59,429 nt of DNA from CAYNEO01 sp964396245. Its GTDB lineage: Bacteria; Zixibacteria; MSB-5A5; GN15; FEB-12. Below the pieces are notes generated by a model that was given only the letters and a program-made list of their open reading frames with translations, did not search any database and was not told the origin of the DNA. The stretch is from the NCBI GenBank assembly GCA_964396245.1, contig CAYNEO010000020.1, positions 1-59,429 of the forward strand, in the 5' to 3' direction. Position numbers and translations under genes: made by a program. How positions within the stretch are numbered: position 1 is the first letter of the stretch; every line of letters starts with the position of its first letter. Of this stretch, positions 16,659-25,897 are shown piece by piece.

Positions 16659-18842
16659 ATGGTGGAGCAGCCCGCAAGATCTCATCGAATACCACTGGCG
16701 GTTGTGACCGTACTAGTCCTGGCGGTCATTGTCCGGCTGGTATACCTCTACGAGTACTACCATCTCCCCGACTGGTATCAACTGACAGTCGACAACTACT
16801 ATCATCTGCACTGGGCACAGTCAATTGCGGCGGGGAACCTGTTCGGTGATACGACGTATTTTCGGGCGCCGTTTTATGTCTTCGTGCTGGCGGCGCTGAT
16901 CGCCGTATTCGGGACTTCATTGTGGGTGTTCAGAATCTTCGGGATTCTCGTCGGGACCGCCTCGGTCCTCATGACCTACTTTATCGGGAATCGTCTGTTC
17001 AACCATCGCGCCGGTTTGCTGGCGGCTCTCTTGCAGGCGCTGTATCCGATCATGATCTATTTCGACGGGGAGTTGCTCCTTGATCCCCTGTTCACGCTTC
17101 TCGTACAACTCGGCGTGTATTTCTTTCTGGCGTGGATTCGAAGCCGTTCGGATCGTCACATTCTGTTGAGCGGACTGATGTTCGGCGTGGCGGCGATAAC
17201 GCGACCAACGGTGCTTGTTCTCGTCGTCGTCGTCCTTGTTGCGATAGCAATCAGCCGTGCCGCCCTCATCAAACGGGCAGGTCAATTATCGCTGTTTCTC
17301 CTGGGGCTGGTGGTATTTATCGGCCCGGTATTTCTGCGCAACGTGCTGGTGGCCGATGATCCGGTGCTCATTTCCTCGCAGGGCGGGATCAACTTCTATA
17401 TCGGCAATAACCCCTCGGCGGATGGGGTCTCGGCGGTGATGCCGCCGCCGTTGGGCCACAACTGGCGCATCGAGGACATCACGTGGGAAGCCGAGAAAGC
17501 GGTCGGTGGGAGACTTCGGCCGGGCGAGGTCTCTTCGTACTGGTTTGACCGCGGACTCGAGTGGGTCAAATCACATCCGGGTGATTTCATCAAGCTCTAT
17601 CTTCGGAAACTGTATTTAAATTTCTCCGATCGCGAGATATCGAACAACCGCTCGTTACCGGTCTTCATGCGGCAGGTGCCTTTGCTCCGATATGACCCGT
17701 TGTCTTTCTGGATTATTTTCTCGTTTGCGGTGCTCGGGGTGATACTGGCCTTCCGAAAGCATCGGGGAATGGTGTTGACGGTGGCGATGGTCCTCTCATA
17801 CGTGGTCGTGACCTCGCTGTTCTTCTACAACAGCCGTTTTCGTTTGCCGCTGATGCCGTACTATATCATTTTCGCAGCTTCCGCCCCATTTGCCCTGATC
17901 GAGGAAATGTACCGCCACAGGTTGAGGGTCGTGTTGCTCCTTGCGCTGGGCATTGTTGTCTCCATATTCACGCTGGCTCCCGTCGTGAACGTATCACAGG
18001 AAGTTTCGACCCAGGACTTGCTGTCCAAGGGGCTGATGCAAATCAACCGGGGTGAGTACCGAAAGGCCGTCGACACGTATCGCATTGCGCTGGCGTACAA
18101 TCCCGGTTATCCCACGACCAATTTGAATCTCGGTATCAGTTTCATGCGGCTGGGGCAAACGGATTCGGCATTTTATTACCTGAATCGCGAGAGGGAATTA
18201 CATCCGAAACGAGCTCGCGCCTACATAAACCTGGCGTCGCTGTACCTGGTCAATGATCAATATGAGCAGGCGCTGAATGAGGCCGAGCACGCCCTGCGGT
18301 TACGGCCGTATGATGTAACCGCCAACATGGTCCTGCTTCGTGCGGCAGCCCAATCGCCGCAGATTTCCGACAGCAGCCTGATAATACTGGTTGATCGGTC
18401 GGCGCAAAACACGAATAACGATCTTTTTGTGCTGAACGAGGCGGCCACAGCGCTGTTGAGCCGCGGTCTCACCGACCGGGCGGAGACCATTCTCTTGCTT
18501 GCGGTCAACGCCAAGCCGCCGCCTATCGAGACGGACAACACCGCCTTCGACGCTGATTTCCGGAACAGCCCGGAGAACTTCGCAAAAGAAAAGGCCAAGA
18601 CCTTCTACCAGCTCGGTTACCTGAACGGGGTGCAGGGGTATTTTGCGGACGCGGTGAAGTACAGCCGTGACGCCATAGCTCTGGACTCAAACCTGGTCGA
18701 AGCCTACATCAACCTGACCGGCGGGCTGGCATCGCTTGGCGAATGGATGCTGGCTGATTCGGTGCTGGCTACCGCCGAGCGACGTTTCCCCGACGATACG
18801 CGTATTGACCGACTGCGAGAAACGTTCCGCCGGATACGGTAA
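16659..18842 (+). CDS. GT-C (ArnT/PMT-like) glycosyltransferase with C-terminal TPRs
   Basis: A 727-residue membrane protein. About eleven transmembrane segments (residues about 10-430) carry the pattern of lipid-linked-sugar GT-C transferases: an early acidic loop LTVDNYYHLHWAQSI and FRAPFYVFVLAAL. The last 270 residues are periplasmic tetratricopeptide repeats (LLSKGLMQINRGEYRKAV, YPTTNLNLGISFMRLG, ARAYINLASLYLVNDQYEQAL). The substrate cannot be read from sequence. The ATG at 16659 is chosen because the upstream extension (from 16515) is not protein-like; there is no Shine-Dalgarno site, but TATATT lies seven bases upstream, so the mRNA may be leaderless. A gene of similar layout lies at 50362-52425. 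Confidence 0.8.
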   Translation: MVEQPARSHRIPLAVVTVLVLAVIVRLVYLYEYYHLPDWYQLTVDNYYHLHWAQSIAAGNLFGDTTYFRAPFYVFVLAALIAVFGTSLWVFRIFGILVGTASVLMTYFIGNRLFNHRAGLLAALLQALYPIMIYFDGELLLDPLFTLLVQLGVYFFLAWIRSRSDRHILLSGLMFGVAAITRPTVLVLVVVVLVAIAISRAALIKRAGQLSLFLLGLVVFIGPVFLRNVLVADDPVLISSQGGINFYIGNNPSADGVSAVMPPPLGHNWRIEDITWEAEKAVGGRLRPGEVSSYWFDRGLEWVKSHPGDFIKLYLRKLYLNFSDREISNNRSLPVFMRQVPLLRYDPLSFWIIFSFAVLGVILAFRKHRGMVLTVAMVLSYVVVTSLFFYNSRFRLPLMPYYIIFAASAPFALIEEMYRHRLRVVLLLALGIVVSIFTLAPVVNVSQEVSTQDLLSKGLMQINRGEYRKAVDTYRIALAYNPGYPTTNLNLGISFMRLGQTDSAFYYLNRERELHPKRARAYINLASLYLVNDQYEQALNEAEHALRLRPYDVTANMVLLRAAAQSPQISDSSLIILVDRSAQNTNNDLFVLNEAATALLSRGLTDRAETILLLAVNAKPPPIETDNTAFDADFRNSPENFAKEKAKTFYQLGYLNGVQGYFADAVKYSRDAIALDSNLVEAYINLTGGLASLGEWMLADSVLATAERRFPDDTRIDRLRETFRRIR

Positions 18843-18850
18843 AGAAAAAG

Positions 18851-18873
18851 GGACCGAAATGCATCCGGTCCCT
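18851..18873. terminator. Bidirectional terminator between convergent genes
   Basis: GGGACCG pairs with CGGTCCC across a 9-nt loop. The minus-strand product ends in TTTTTCTTT, the plus-strand product in a weak T-rich run. It lies between the ends of the GT-C gene and the lipoprotein gene. Confidence 0.7.
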
Positions 18874-18898
18874 TCGTTCTATCTCATTGAATCTCGAC

Positions 18899-21190
18899 TT
18901 AGCGCCACAAACCAACTTCCTTGTAGCTGATCTTGGCGTCTTCATCGAGCATATTGTCTTCGATCCTCTCCCAGTAGTTTTCGCGCGCCTCATCCATGTT
19001 CAGCGTCACCTTTGCATCCCGGTACCGAAGCTTGGTGGGTGGCTGGACAAGATTTGGTTCGTAGAGCCAGTTGAACACTTCGTTGAGTACCTGTTGCATG
19101 CCGACCGTGTCGATGGACAGCGGCGTGAAGCAGAAATGGACGGTCTTGTAGTACCCGCTGTTCAGTCGGTGTCCGACCGGCGCACCGTGGAAATTATACG
19201 GTTCGCCGAGAGGGTGGGATGACCCATAATACGACTGGTACAGGTACAACACCTCGGTACCGTAAATCGTCGAAGCCCAGTCAACCTCGGGCAGCGCCCG
19301 GAGATCACTGGGTATCGGGTACTGACCGAACGGTTGGCCGACGAGCGTGTCTTCTCCGGGAATGACTCCGCCCCATTTGAAGGGAGAATACTTGAAGTAA
19401 TTTCTCAACTGGAGAGAATCCCAATTGTATCTCAGGTGGAGAAGGTTCGAGTCAACCATGAGATCCGGAAATTGCGGCTTTGCGCTCGGAAGGCTCTTGG
19501 CGCCGATGAAGTCCTCCACTCGCCTGCGGATAGTATTGCGATCTGTCAGCGAGCCGCGGGCATTGTACCCCCAGCCGGACCAGACCATATCCTGGACCCC
19601 GAAATACCTCCGGTATTGCTGATCAGGTGTTACCAGCGAGTCATACACGGACCAGAGGCCCTTGCTGAGCGGCGCACGCATGGTAACGAAGGCGTTCACG
19701 CCCGCGTCTATCGCCGTGTACACCGCCGAACCCGTATACGTGGGTGACGTGCCGTCGGTCAAACTGGCCTGGAGAATGTCATCGTTATACAGTATGACCA
19801 TCTTGTGCTGCAGGAGCTGTTTCAGGGTTACGCCAACTTTCTGCGTATACAGGTAGTCGCCCCTCGTAAACTGGTAAATACCGGTGTCGAGAATCTCGAA
19901 ATCGATAGGCAATCCGGATGCCGCGGCCCAGTTTTCGATGGCTTCCCTCCAATACCATGGGGCGATAAGCGCCTGAGAACCATCGAAGGCGGTATCGCCT
20001 GGAACGATGTACGGTCCGTTGTAGCGAATACTCACGTTGGCAAAGTCAAGGATCAGAATATCCCGCTCATACATCGGCTCGATGGACTTGAAGGTTGTCC
20101 AGGCCGGTGTGAGATCCGCGACCTGGGCACCGTCTCGACCGGTGACGACAAAAAGGAAGCGCCGCACAATCGTGGAGTCGGTGACGGAATTTCGATAAAG
20201 ATCGTACAGTGAATCCTGAACATTCGTGACCCAACGGCCGGCGCCGTTCCAAGAACTGTCTACCTTGAGGTTATATACATTGCTGTTCTGGAAGTCCTCG
20301 TCCTCGAGCCGGAGCAGCTCGTCGAGTTCTCCGTAGAGGTTATTCGCCGTGATAGTGTCGACATAGATAGTCTCCGTCGTGTCCACCACGATACCGGTGT
20401 CGGTGAAGCTCGTATCGATAATATAGATGACGTCGCCGTTGCCTATGCGGTAAACCTTGGCATCGTTAGAAACAAAGACGTCGACGAGGAAAGAATCCTT
20501 CAGGCTCTTAAGCGTAAGAGAATCGTAGGGGCCGTAGACATCCCACTTGTATTCGAAGAGAGTATCCTCGTCGTCGGGGTCGGTCGATTCCCATCTCACC
20601 TTAGTGCCGGTGCCGACGGCTCCCGGTACGGCGGCGTTGATATAGATATTGGACGTATCGACGCCATAGGCCCGTGTCGCCGGGGGATAGTCATTTCGCG
20701 ATATGAGACGCCAGGCAATATTTGATGTCGCCGACTGGTCGTCGAACGCCTGGACGAATATATATTGGTCAATATAGTTGTTCACCGGGTCGGTTAGGTC
20801 GGCCGACGCAGGAATGATATTTCCGGTTTGCGGGTCATCGACGGTCACATCCAGGTACGTCCATTCGGACTCCGGCAGGTTGATAAGGACGGCACCCGCG
20901 TATTCATCGGGCGACATACCGTTCAAATCGCTGGAGAGAACGACGATATATCGAAACATGGTGACGAGTCCATCGGCATCGGTGCCCACCCAATATACGG
21001 CGGGGTTCACCGACACTTTGTAGCCATCCGGCGGTATGTTGACGAAATACACAACCGGCGGTTGATTTTCCGTCTGGTCACCCCTGACACGATTGTCGAG
21101 GAAGTCCGTGCAACCGGGAAGGACAAGCGAGCCGATAACCAACACGCCGGCCGCAAAGAGCAGCAGCAGCGATGAAATTCGTGTGGTCAT
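18899..21190 (-). CDS. Large lipoprotein of the receptor-PorV operon, unknown function
   Basis: A 763-residue exported lipoprotein: signal helix, then lipobox LVLPGC with acylated Cys27. The mature part begins with Ig/fibronectin-like strands (NQPPVVYFVNIPPDGYKVSVNPAVYWVGTD) at about 40-170 and ends with a region (about 375-740) whose pattern ILILDFAN, MVILYNDD, NAFVTMRAPLSKG suggests a degenerate Rossmann or amidotransferase-like fold. The ATG at 21190 has GGAG nine bases upstream; the earlier in-frame ATG overlaps that site. It is the third gene after a TonB-dependent receptor and a PorV-like barrel, 32 bp from the latter, so it may be the periplasmic or surface partner of that receptor (inference). 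Confidence 0.8.
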   Translation of the reverse strand: MTTRISSLLLLFAAGVLVIGSLVLPGCTDFLDNRVRGDQTENQPPVVYFVNIPPDGYKVSVNPAVYWVGTDADGLVTMFRYIVVLSSDLNGMSPDEYAGAVLINLPESEWTYLDVTVDDPQTGNIIPASADLTDPVNNYIDQYIFVQAFDDQSATSNIAWRLISRNDYPPATRAYGVDTSNIYINAAVPGAVGTGTKVRWESTDPDDEDTLFEYKWDVYGPYDSLTLKSLKDSFLVDVFVSNDAKVYRIGNGDVIYIIDTSFTDTGIVVDTTETIYVDTITANNLYGELDELLRLEDEDFQNSNVYNLKVDSSWNGAGRWVTNVQDSLYDLYRNSVTDSTIVRRFLFVVTGRDGAQVADLTPAWTTFKSIEPMYERDILILDFANVSIRYNGPYIVPGDTAFDGSQALIAPWYWREAIENWAAASGLPIDFEILDTGIYQFTRGDYLYTQKVGVTLKQLLQHKMVILYNDDILQASLTDGTSPTYTGSAVYTAIDAGVNAFVTMRAPLSKGLWSVYDSLVTPDQQYRRYFGVQDMVWSGWGYNARGSLTDRNTIRRRVEDFIGAKSLPSAKPQFPDLMVDSNLLHLRYNWDSLQLRNYFKYSPFKWGGVIPGEDTLVGQPFGQYPIPSDLRALPEVDWASTIYGTEVLYLYQSYYGSSHPLGEPYNFHGAPVGHRLNSGYYKTVHFCFTPLSIDTVGMQQVLNEVFNWLYEPNLVQPPTKLRYRDAKVTLNMDEARENYWERIEDNMLDEDAKISYKEVGLWR

Positions 21191-21222
21191 TATTTTATAC
21201 TCCATTTACCTCTCCCAACTCC

Positions 21223-22215
21223 CTAAAACGCCAGTGTCATCGAGAAACGGTGTACTTCCGTGAGCACGCCGAAATCCTGGTAGGCATAATCGACACTGAT
21301 CTCACTCTCTTCGCCGAACGGCCAGCGGATACCGCCGCCGGCGGTGAACCCGTCGACATCGTAATTAAAGCGGCCGCCGGCACGGAGCACAAACCGGTCC
21401 TTGAACGTATATTCGAGGCCGGCATTGTACTTCTCGAGGTTGTCGGACGGGTGCTGGCCCTCCGCGGCAAACGTGACGACGTTGTCCACCCCGTCGATGA
21501 TGTTAATGGCGGTGCCGAATTTGAAATTGATCGGAAGTGGATAGTCTTCCTCGATGAACTTCAGGTCGGGGCCGAAATTGGTGATGACGGTTGAAATCTT
21601 GAAACCGCGATAGCCGGTATTGTAGACAATACCGACATCGGCCGACCATCCGCTCGCCGATTCGTCTTCGAAAAACTCGCCGATATACCTGAGTGTGAAC
21701 CCGATCGAAACGCGGTCGGTCAGGTACCTCCCATAGCTGGCGGAGAGAGAGAAGTCCTGCGCCACGAAAGTCTGGCCGGTACCTTCGTAGGTCCCCTGCT
21801 CGTACGTGCGGCGTATCATCTCTCCGGTGGAGAGGGCGTAGGCTCCTATACCGAGCACGCCACCGACGGACTCAAGCGGGAAACCGATCCCGAAGAATCC
21901 GTAATTGATGTCGGCCGGGAGACTGATATAGGTGGCCATCATCTCCATGCCATACAGCGAGGTTAACGCTGCCGGATTATAATAGACGGCGGAGACGTCG
22001 TTGGTGACGGCCGTAAAGGCGCCACCCATACCCATGGCGCGTGCCGACACGTCGAGTTCAAGGAACTGCGCGCCGGCGGTGCCGACTTTTGCCTGGGCAT
22101 GGACCATCGACGGCGCCGCGAAGATCAGCAGGCATATCAAGAGGGCTGCGGCCGTACTGACAGCAGTCCAATGCTTTCCTACCGGTCGCGCTCGACGACT
22201 TGATCTCGTAATCAT
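21223..22215 (-). CDS. PorV/PorQ-family outer membrane protein
   Basis: A 330-residue FadL-like beta-barrel of the PorV/PorQ type, a group that includes the PorV shuttle of type IX secretion. After a signal peptide (about residues 1-40, ending near MVHAQA) comes the family hallmark GTAGAQFLELDVSARAMGMGGAFTAV and VSAVYYNPAAL. The C-terminus ends in Phe as outer membrane barrels do (FSMTLAF). The ATG at 22215 has GAGG just upstream. It is 48 bp after the TonB-dependent receptor and 32 bp before the lipoprotein. A second, divergent member is at 56695-57696. Confidence 0.9.
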   Translation of the reverse strand: MITRSSRRARPVGKHWTAVSTAAALLICLLIFAAPSMVHAQAKVGTAGAQFLELDVSARAMGMGGAFTAVTNDVSAVYYNPAALTSLYGMEMMATYISLPADINYGFFGIGFPLESVGGVLGIGAYALSTGEMIRRTYEQGTYEGTGQTFVAQDFSLSASYGRYLTDRVSIGFTLRYIGEFFEDESASGWSADVGIVYNTGYRGFKISTVITNFGPDLKFIEEDYPLPINFKFGTAINIIDGVDNVVTFAAEGQHPSDNLEKYNAGLEYTFKDRFVLRAGGRFNYDVDGFTAGGGIRWPFGEESEISVDYAYQDFGVLTEVHRFSMTLAF

Positions 22216-22263
22216 TGCAACCTCATTTATTCTCATTACTACTAACTTCACACTGACTGTCGG

Positions 22264-25200
22264 TTACAGGTTAACTTCCAGGCCGACGCGAACCTGACGA
22301 CCGTAGTCCCAGTTGTAGGGATTGCGATCATATTCGGTACCGGCGGGAATATATATCTGGTCGATCGGGTCCTGCTGCGTATCGGGACGTCCGGTGTTCG
22401 GATACACATATGAGACATTTCGCCGGTCAAAGATATTTTCGACCCAGACGATTCCAGCCCAGTCGAGACCAACCAGCCGGAAGTCCTTACTGAAACGAGC
22501 GTCGAATACGACCGTGCCCGGATACCGCAAAGAGTTCCTCTGAATATCCTCGGCCGAACCGGTCGAGATATTCGGGTAGGTCTTCGTCGGTGTGAACGGC
22601 GCTCCGCTTTCGATGATTGATTCGATGGAAAGCGACCATCCGCTCGGAATGGGCAGCCCAAACAGTTTGGGCTTCACCGAACTGGGGACATAAATCTGTA
22701 TGGACGACTTGAGCGAGTGCCTGATGTCGTTATCGAGCGGCGCTTCATCGAGCGGCTGGCGCGACAGGTAGAAGTCGTTCAGGTAATCCTGGTTAGCCTG
22801 CGAAGCCTTGCCGTACGCGAAGGCATAACTATAGTTAATCTGCCCGTTCACGTATCCGCCGCCGCGCTTCGCCAGTTCTATTTCGAATCCGCGACTGCGA
22901 CCATAGTCGCTGTTGCGGTACTGCTGACGAGTCAATCCGCCGACTCGCACCGCGGCACTGTTGATTTTGTCGAATTCATCTTTAAAATAGCCGGACACGT
23001 CAAGGGAGTAGTTCTCGTTCAAGGCGTATTTCACACCGAACGAGTACTGTACCGTCTTTTCATAATCGAGGTTGTAGTTGCCGACGACGTCATTCTGATT
23101 AACAGACTGCGTATTCCGAGCATACATGTAGTTGTAGTCCGGCAGCTGGTAGAAATGCCCGTAGTTGAAGTGGACCTTGGCCTTATCGGAAATCGGGTAT
23201 GAGAAGCCGATTCGCGGCGACAGCTTGTGACGATCGCCGTAGATGAAGTTACCACCGAGGTCATCGTTCTTGGCTATGTCAACCAGGTCCTTGGTATCCT
23301 GGAGGAAGAAATCGAGTCTCAGCCCAAGTGACGCAATCATCGAACCATACTCGAGTTTGTCGCGTAAGTAGACGGTTCCGGACCACGGCGTGTAGCTGAA
23401 CACGTCGCGGAACGCACCGCGGTCGGGATAGGGACCACCGTCGTACCGGCCGGTATACGCGAGATACGGCCGGGCGATGTCCTGATAGCTGAAGTCCTCG
23501 CGCTGAACCGCCGCACCGGCCTTCAACTCATGATTTCCCATCTGACGGAACATCTTGATTTCACCGCGATACCGATTAATCTGGCGCGCCACCCAGTGCA
23601 GATCAGTGGCATAATTGCTCATGTCGAGGAAGTTGCTGGCATAGTCGTACCGGCCATTGCCGTTGACATCGGTGAACGGTTCACCAATATCGTACTGGTT
23701 GTTCGGCCGATCGTAGACACCGTTGCCGTTGCGGTCTTCGTACGGAATTCCCGGTTCAAATTCAGCATCGGGACCGTCGTAGCGACCATTGTGATTGAGG
23801 TCCTGATTGATGGACTCGTCGTCGCTGCGGATGAAAATATCGATCCCGCGGTCATAGACGTTATTGAAGTTCACATCAGTATACGGCTCGCCGATTATGA
23901 CGTCACCGTCCAGATACGGCTCGTAAGAGTTGTTGCTGATATCGCTGGCCCGGTCGGCGTCGAACGTTCCGTTACCGTTCCTGTCGCCGGTCAATGGATC
24001 GCCGGCGTCCCAGACGCCGTTACCGTTGAGGTCGATAAAGGCCTCTCCCTCGAGATTATCGCGGTACCCGTTGGTGTTGAATCGGAAATCCGAAGGTGTG
24101 GCCTGGCTGCCCTGCTGGTTAATATCGTAAAGATATTCTCCATAGGTGTAGCCCGGGCCATTGAAGTTGGCACCGTAGCTGCTCGAATCCGGGAAGATAT
24201 TGATCACCGGTTCCGGTGCGTCGTACATGCCGTTTCTGTTGGCGTCATCGTAGGTTTCCCACTGCGTATTGAGGAGGAACTGATCAGGGTCAAGTCCTTC
24301 TCCCGGGTTACTGGGATCGCCCGGCTTCTGGGTGTACTCAGTGGTGTAATATGAAAAGACCGCCTCGTAACTCGTATTTTTGGAGAGCGCCTGTGAGACT
24401 TCCAGCGACAGCGATTGCCACTTGTCGGTATAAACCGGGGCCGTTGCCGATGTGTACCGATACTGCCAGTCGAACGCACGGTTGTCACGAGTCGAGTTCT
24501 TGTAAGACAGGATGAACTTCAGGTTCTGTCTGGGACGAAACTTGAGGTTACCCATCCAGTAGTACCGGTTGAGCAGTCGGTCCGGCACGTCGATACCGAG
24601 CAAATTGAAATTATCGGTAGCCATGCGGGTAATCGGCGTATCGTAGCTGTCGTACTGGTAGATACCGTCGCTCTTGTCAACTTCGCCGTAGAAGTAATAA
24701 GTAAATTCCTTGTCCTCGAGGAAATTGATACCAAGGGCGGGGAGCAATTTGTCCTTAAAGAAGGGATCCGGACCCGAAATGGAGAATCTCACGTAATCGT
24801 AGTTTCGCGAGTATTTGTTCAGGTCAGAATTGCCGAGATCATCAGTAAGATACTGCATGTTGATCCGGGTATTATCTTTCGAGCCGGTCGCTGTGGTGAT
24901 CTTGACAATACCTGAGAGGGCGTTACCGTACTCGGGATCGAACCCGTCCTTAATGATCTGGATTTCCTGGATCGATCCGGAGACCAGTGACAGGTTCGCC
25001 CCCGTCTGACCGACACCGCCCAGGGGATCACCGACCGGAACGCCGTCGACGATGTAGGAAACTTCACCGGCGCGGCCGCCGCGGACAAAGACCTCACCAC
25101 TGGCAGTCGTGCGAACTCCGGCCACCTGTTTGATAATGGCGTCCACGGTCTGAACCGGCTTGGTCTTGATTTCCTGCTGAGTGATGGTCGTCTTGCTCTC

Positions 25201-25605
25201 GGTCGTGTATCGATCGATAACGTCGACCACAGCCTTGACAGTGATCGTCTTGTCGATATCCGTAACCTTCTTCGACAACTTGTAGGAAACTTCCGTCGTC
25301 AGGTCCGCCTCCACCTTCACGTCGGTCACGGTTATGTTTTCGTATTCGACCGACGTGATTTGTAGTGAATAGGTACCGGGATCCAGGCGTGGAATGGTGT
25401 ATTTACCGTCAAGATCGGTCATGGCGCCGAATTTGGTGTCGGCCACCCGAACCGAGACACCGGGGATAGGCTCTCCGGTTTCCTTGTCGGTAATAGTGCC
25501 CTTGATCTGACCTACCGCCGCCGCGAACGACTCCAGCGGCAGTAACAGCAGACACAGGAGCAGAAGAATCGACAAGGTGATCAGACGTCTACCGTTACCA
25601 AACAT
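22264..25605 (-). CDS. TonB-dependent receptor with carboxypeptidase-regulatory domain and EF-loop-rich insertion
   Basis: A 1113-residue outer membrane receptor. Signal peptide about 1-28; CarboxypepD-regulatory-like domain about 32-110 (GQIKGTITDKETGEPIPGVSVRV); plug domain about 140-240 (QQEIKTKPVQTVDAIIKQVAG, VFVRGGRAGEVSYIVDGVP); then the 22-strand barrel ending VRVGLEVNL. Residues about 452-656 hold seven D-x-N-x-N-G-x-x-D motifs (for example DLNGNGVWD, DRNGNGTFD, DLNHNGRYD, DVNGNGRYD), resembling calcium-binding EF loops, in what should be an extracellular loop. The ATG at 25605 has GGAGG upstream. First gene of the receptor-PorV-lipoprotein operon. The transported substrate is unknown. 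Confidence 0.92.
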   Translation of the reverse strand: MFGNGRRLITLSILLLLCLLLLPLESFAAAVGQIKGTITDKETGEPIPGVSVRVADTKFGAMTDLDGKYTIPRLDPGTYSLQITSVEYENITVTDVKVEADLTTEVSYKLSKKVTDIDKTITVKAVVDVIDRYTTESKTTITQQEIKTKPVQTVDAIIKQVAGVRTTASGEVFVRGGRAGEVSYIVDGVPVGDPLGGVGQTGANLSLVSGSIQEIQIIKDGFDPEYGNALSGIVKITTATGSKDNTRINMQYLTDDLGNSDLNKYSRNYDYVRFSISGPDPFFKDKLLPALGINFLEDKEFTYYFYGEVDKSDGIYQYDSYDTPITRMATDNFNLLGIDVPDRLLNRYYWMGNLKFRPRQNLKFILSYKNSTRDNRAFDWQYRYTSATAPVYTDKWQSLSLEVSQALSKNTSYEAVFSYYTTEYTQKPGDPSNPGEGLDPDQFLLNTQWETYDDANRNGMYDAPEPVINIFPDSSSYGANFNGPGYTYGEYLYDINQQGSQATPSDFRFNTNGYRDNLEGEAFIDLNGNGVWDAGDPLTGDRNGNGTFDADRASDISNNSYEPYLDGDVIIGEPYTDVNFNNVYDRGIDIFIRSDDESINQDLNHNGRYDGPDAEFEPGIPYEDRNGNGVYDRPNNQYDIGEPFTDVNGNGRYDYASNFLDMSNYATDLHWVARQINRYRGEIKMFRQMGNHELKAGAAVQREDFSYQDIARPYLAYTGRYDGGPYPDRGAFRDVFSYTPWSGTVYLRDKLEYGSMIASLGLRLDFFLQDTKDLVDIAKNDDLGGNFIYGDRHKLSPRIGFSYPISDKAKVHFNYGHFYQLPDYNYMYARNTQSVNQNDVVGNYNLDYEKTVQYSFGVKYALNENYSLDVSGYFKDEFDKINSAAVRVGGLTRQQYRNSDYGRSRGFEIELAKRGGGYVNGQINYSYAFAYGKASQANQDYLNDFYLSRQPLDEAPLDNDIRHSLKSSIQIYVPSSVKPKLFGLPIPSGWSLSIESIIESGAPFTPTKTYPNISTGSAEDIQRNSLRYPGTVVFDARFSKDFRLVGLDWAGIVWVENIFDRRNVSYVYPNTGRPDTQQDPIDQIYIPAGTEYDRNPYNWDYGRQVRVGLEVNL

Positions 25606-25827
25606 CTTACTCTTCCTCCATGGACATATCACGAACATTTGTTAATCGAAATAACCCGCACACCGCCCTGACGCGGCGCCCCGAATTCTATATCATTTGG
25701 AATATTAACGGGATAGAGACAAAGCTGTGAGGAGTACTCTGCCTTCGTTAACCCAACCGTTATGCCAACCTCCAGACCTATCATTCACTGATGCGTAGCA
25801 CAGACTCTCAATTATATGTTAGCGAAC

Positions 25828-25857
25828 AAAATACCCACAGAATCTCCCGAAAGTCAA
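25828..25857 (-). promoter_or_regulatory. Putative promoter of the TonB-dependent receptor operon
   Basis: On the minus strand TTGACT (25852-25857) and TATTTT (25828-25833) are spaced by 18 bp. The implied leader to the ATG at 25605 is about 215 nt, unusually long for this window. The -10 is weak, so a promoter nearer the gene cannot be excluded. Confidence 0.35.
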
Positions 25858-25897
25858 GCGATTTTTCCCGATTACCGCGGGCAATTCCCTTTCACTG

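Noticed and set aside
23640..24250. EF-loop-coding region as a CRISPR or tandem DNA repeat
   Set aside because: Similarity is at the protein level; spacing varies and the DNA copies differ, and there is no repeat-spacer pattern.
23530..24354. 274-codon plus-strand frame opposite the TonB-dependent receptor
   Set aside because: Antisense shadow caused by the repeated GAC/AAC/GGC codons of the EF-loop region.
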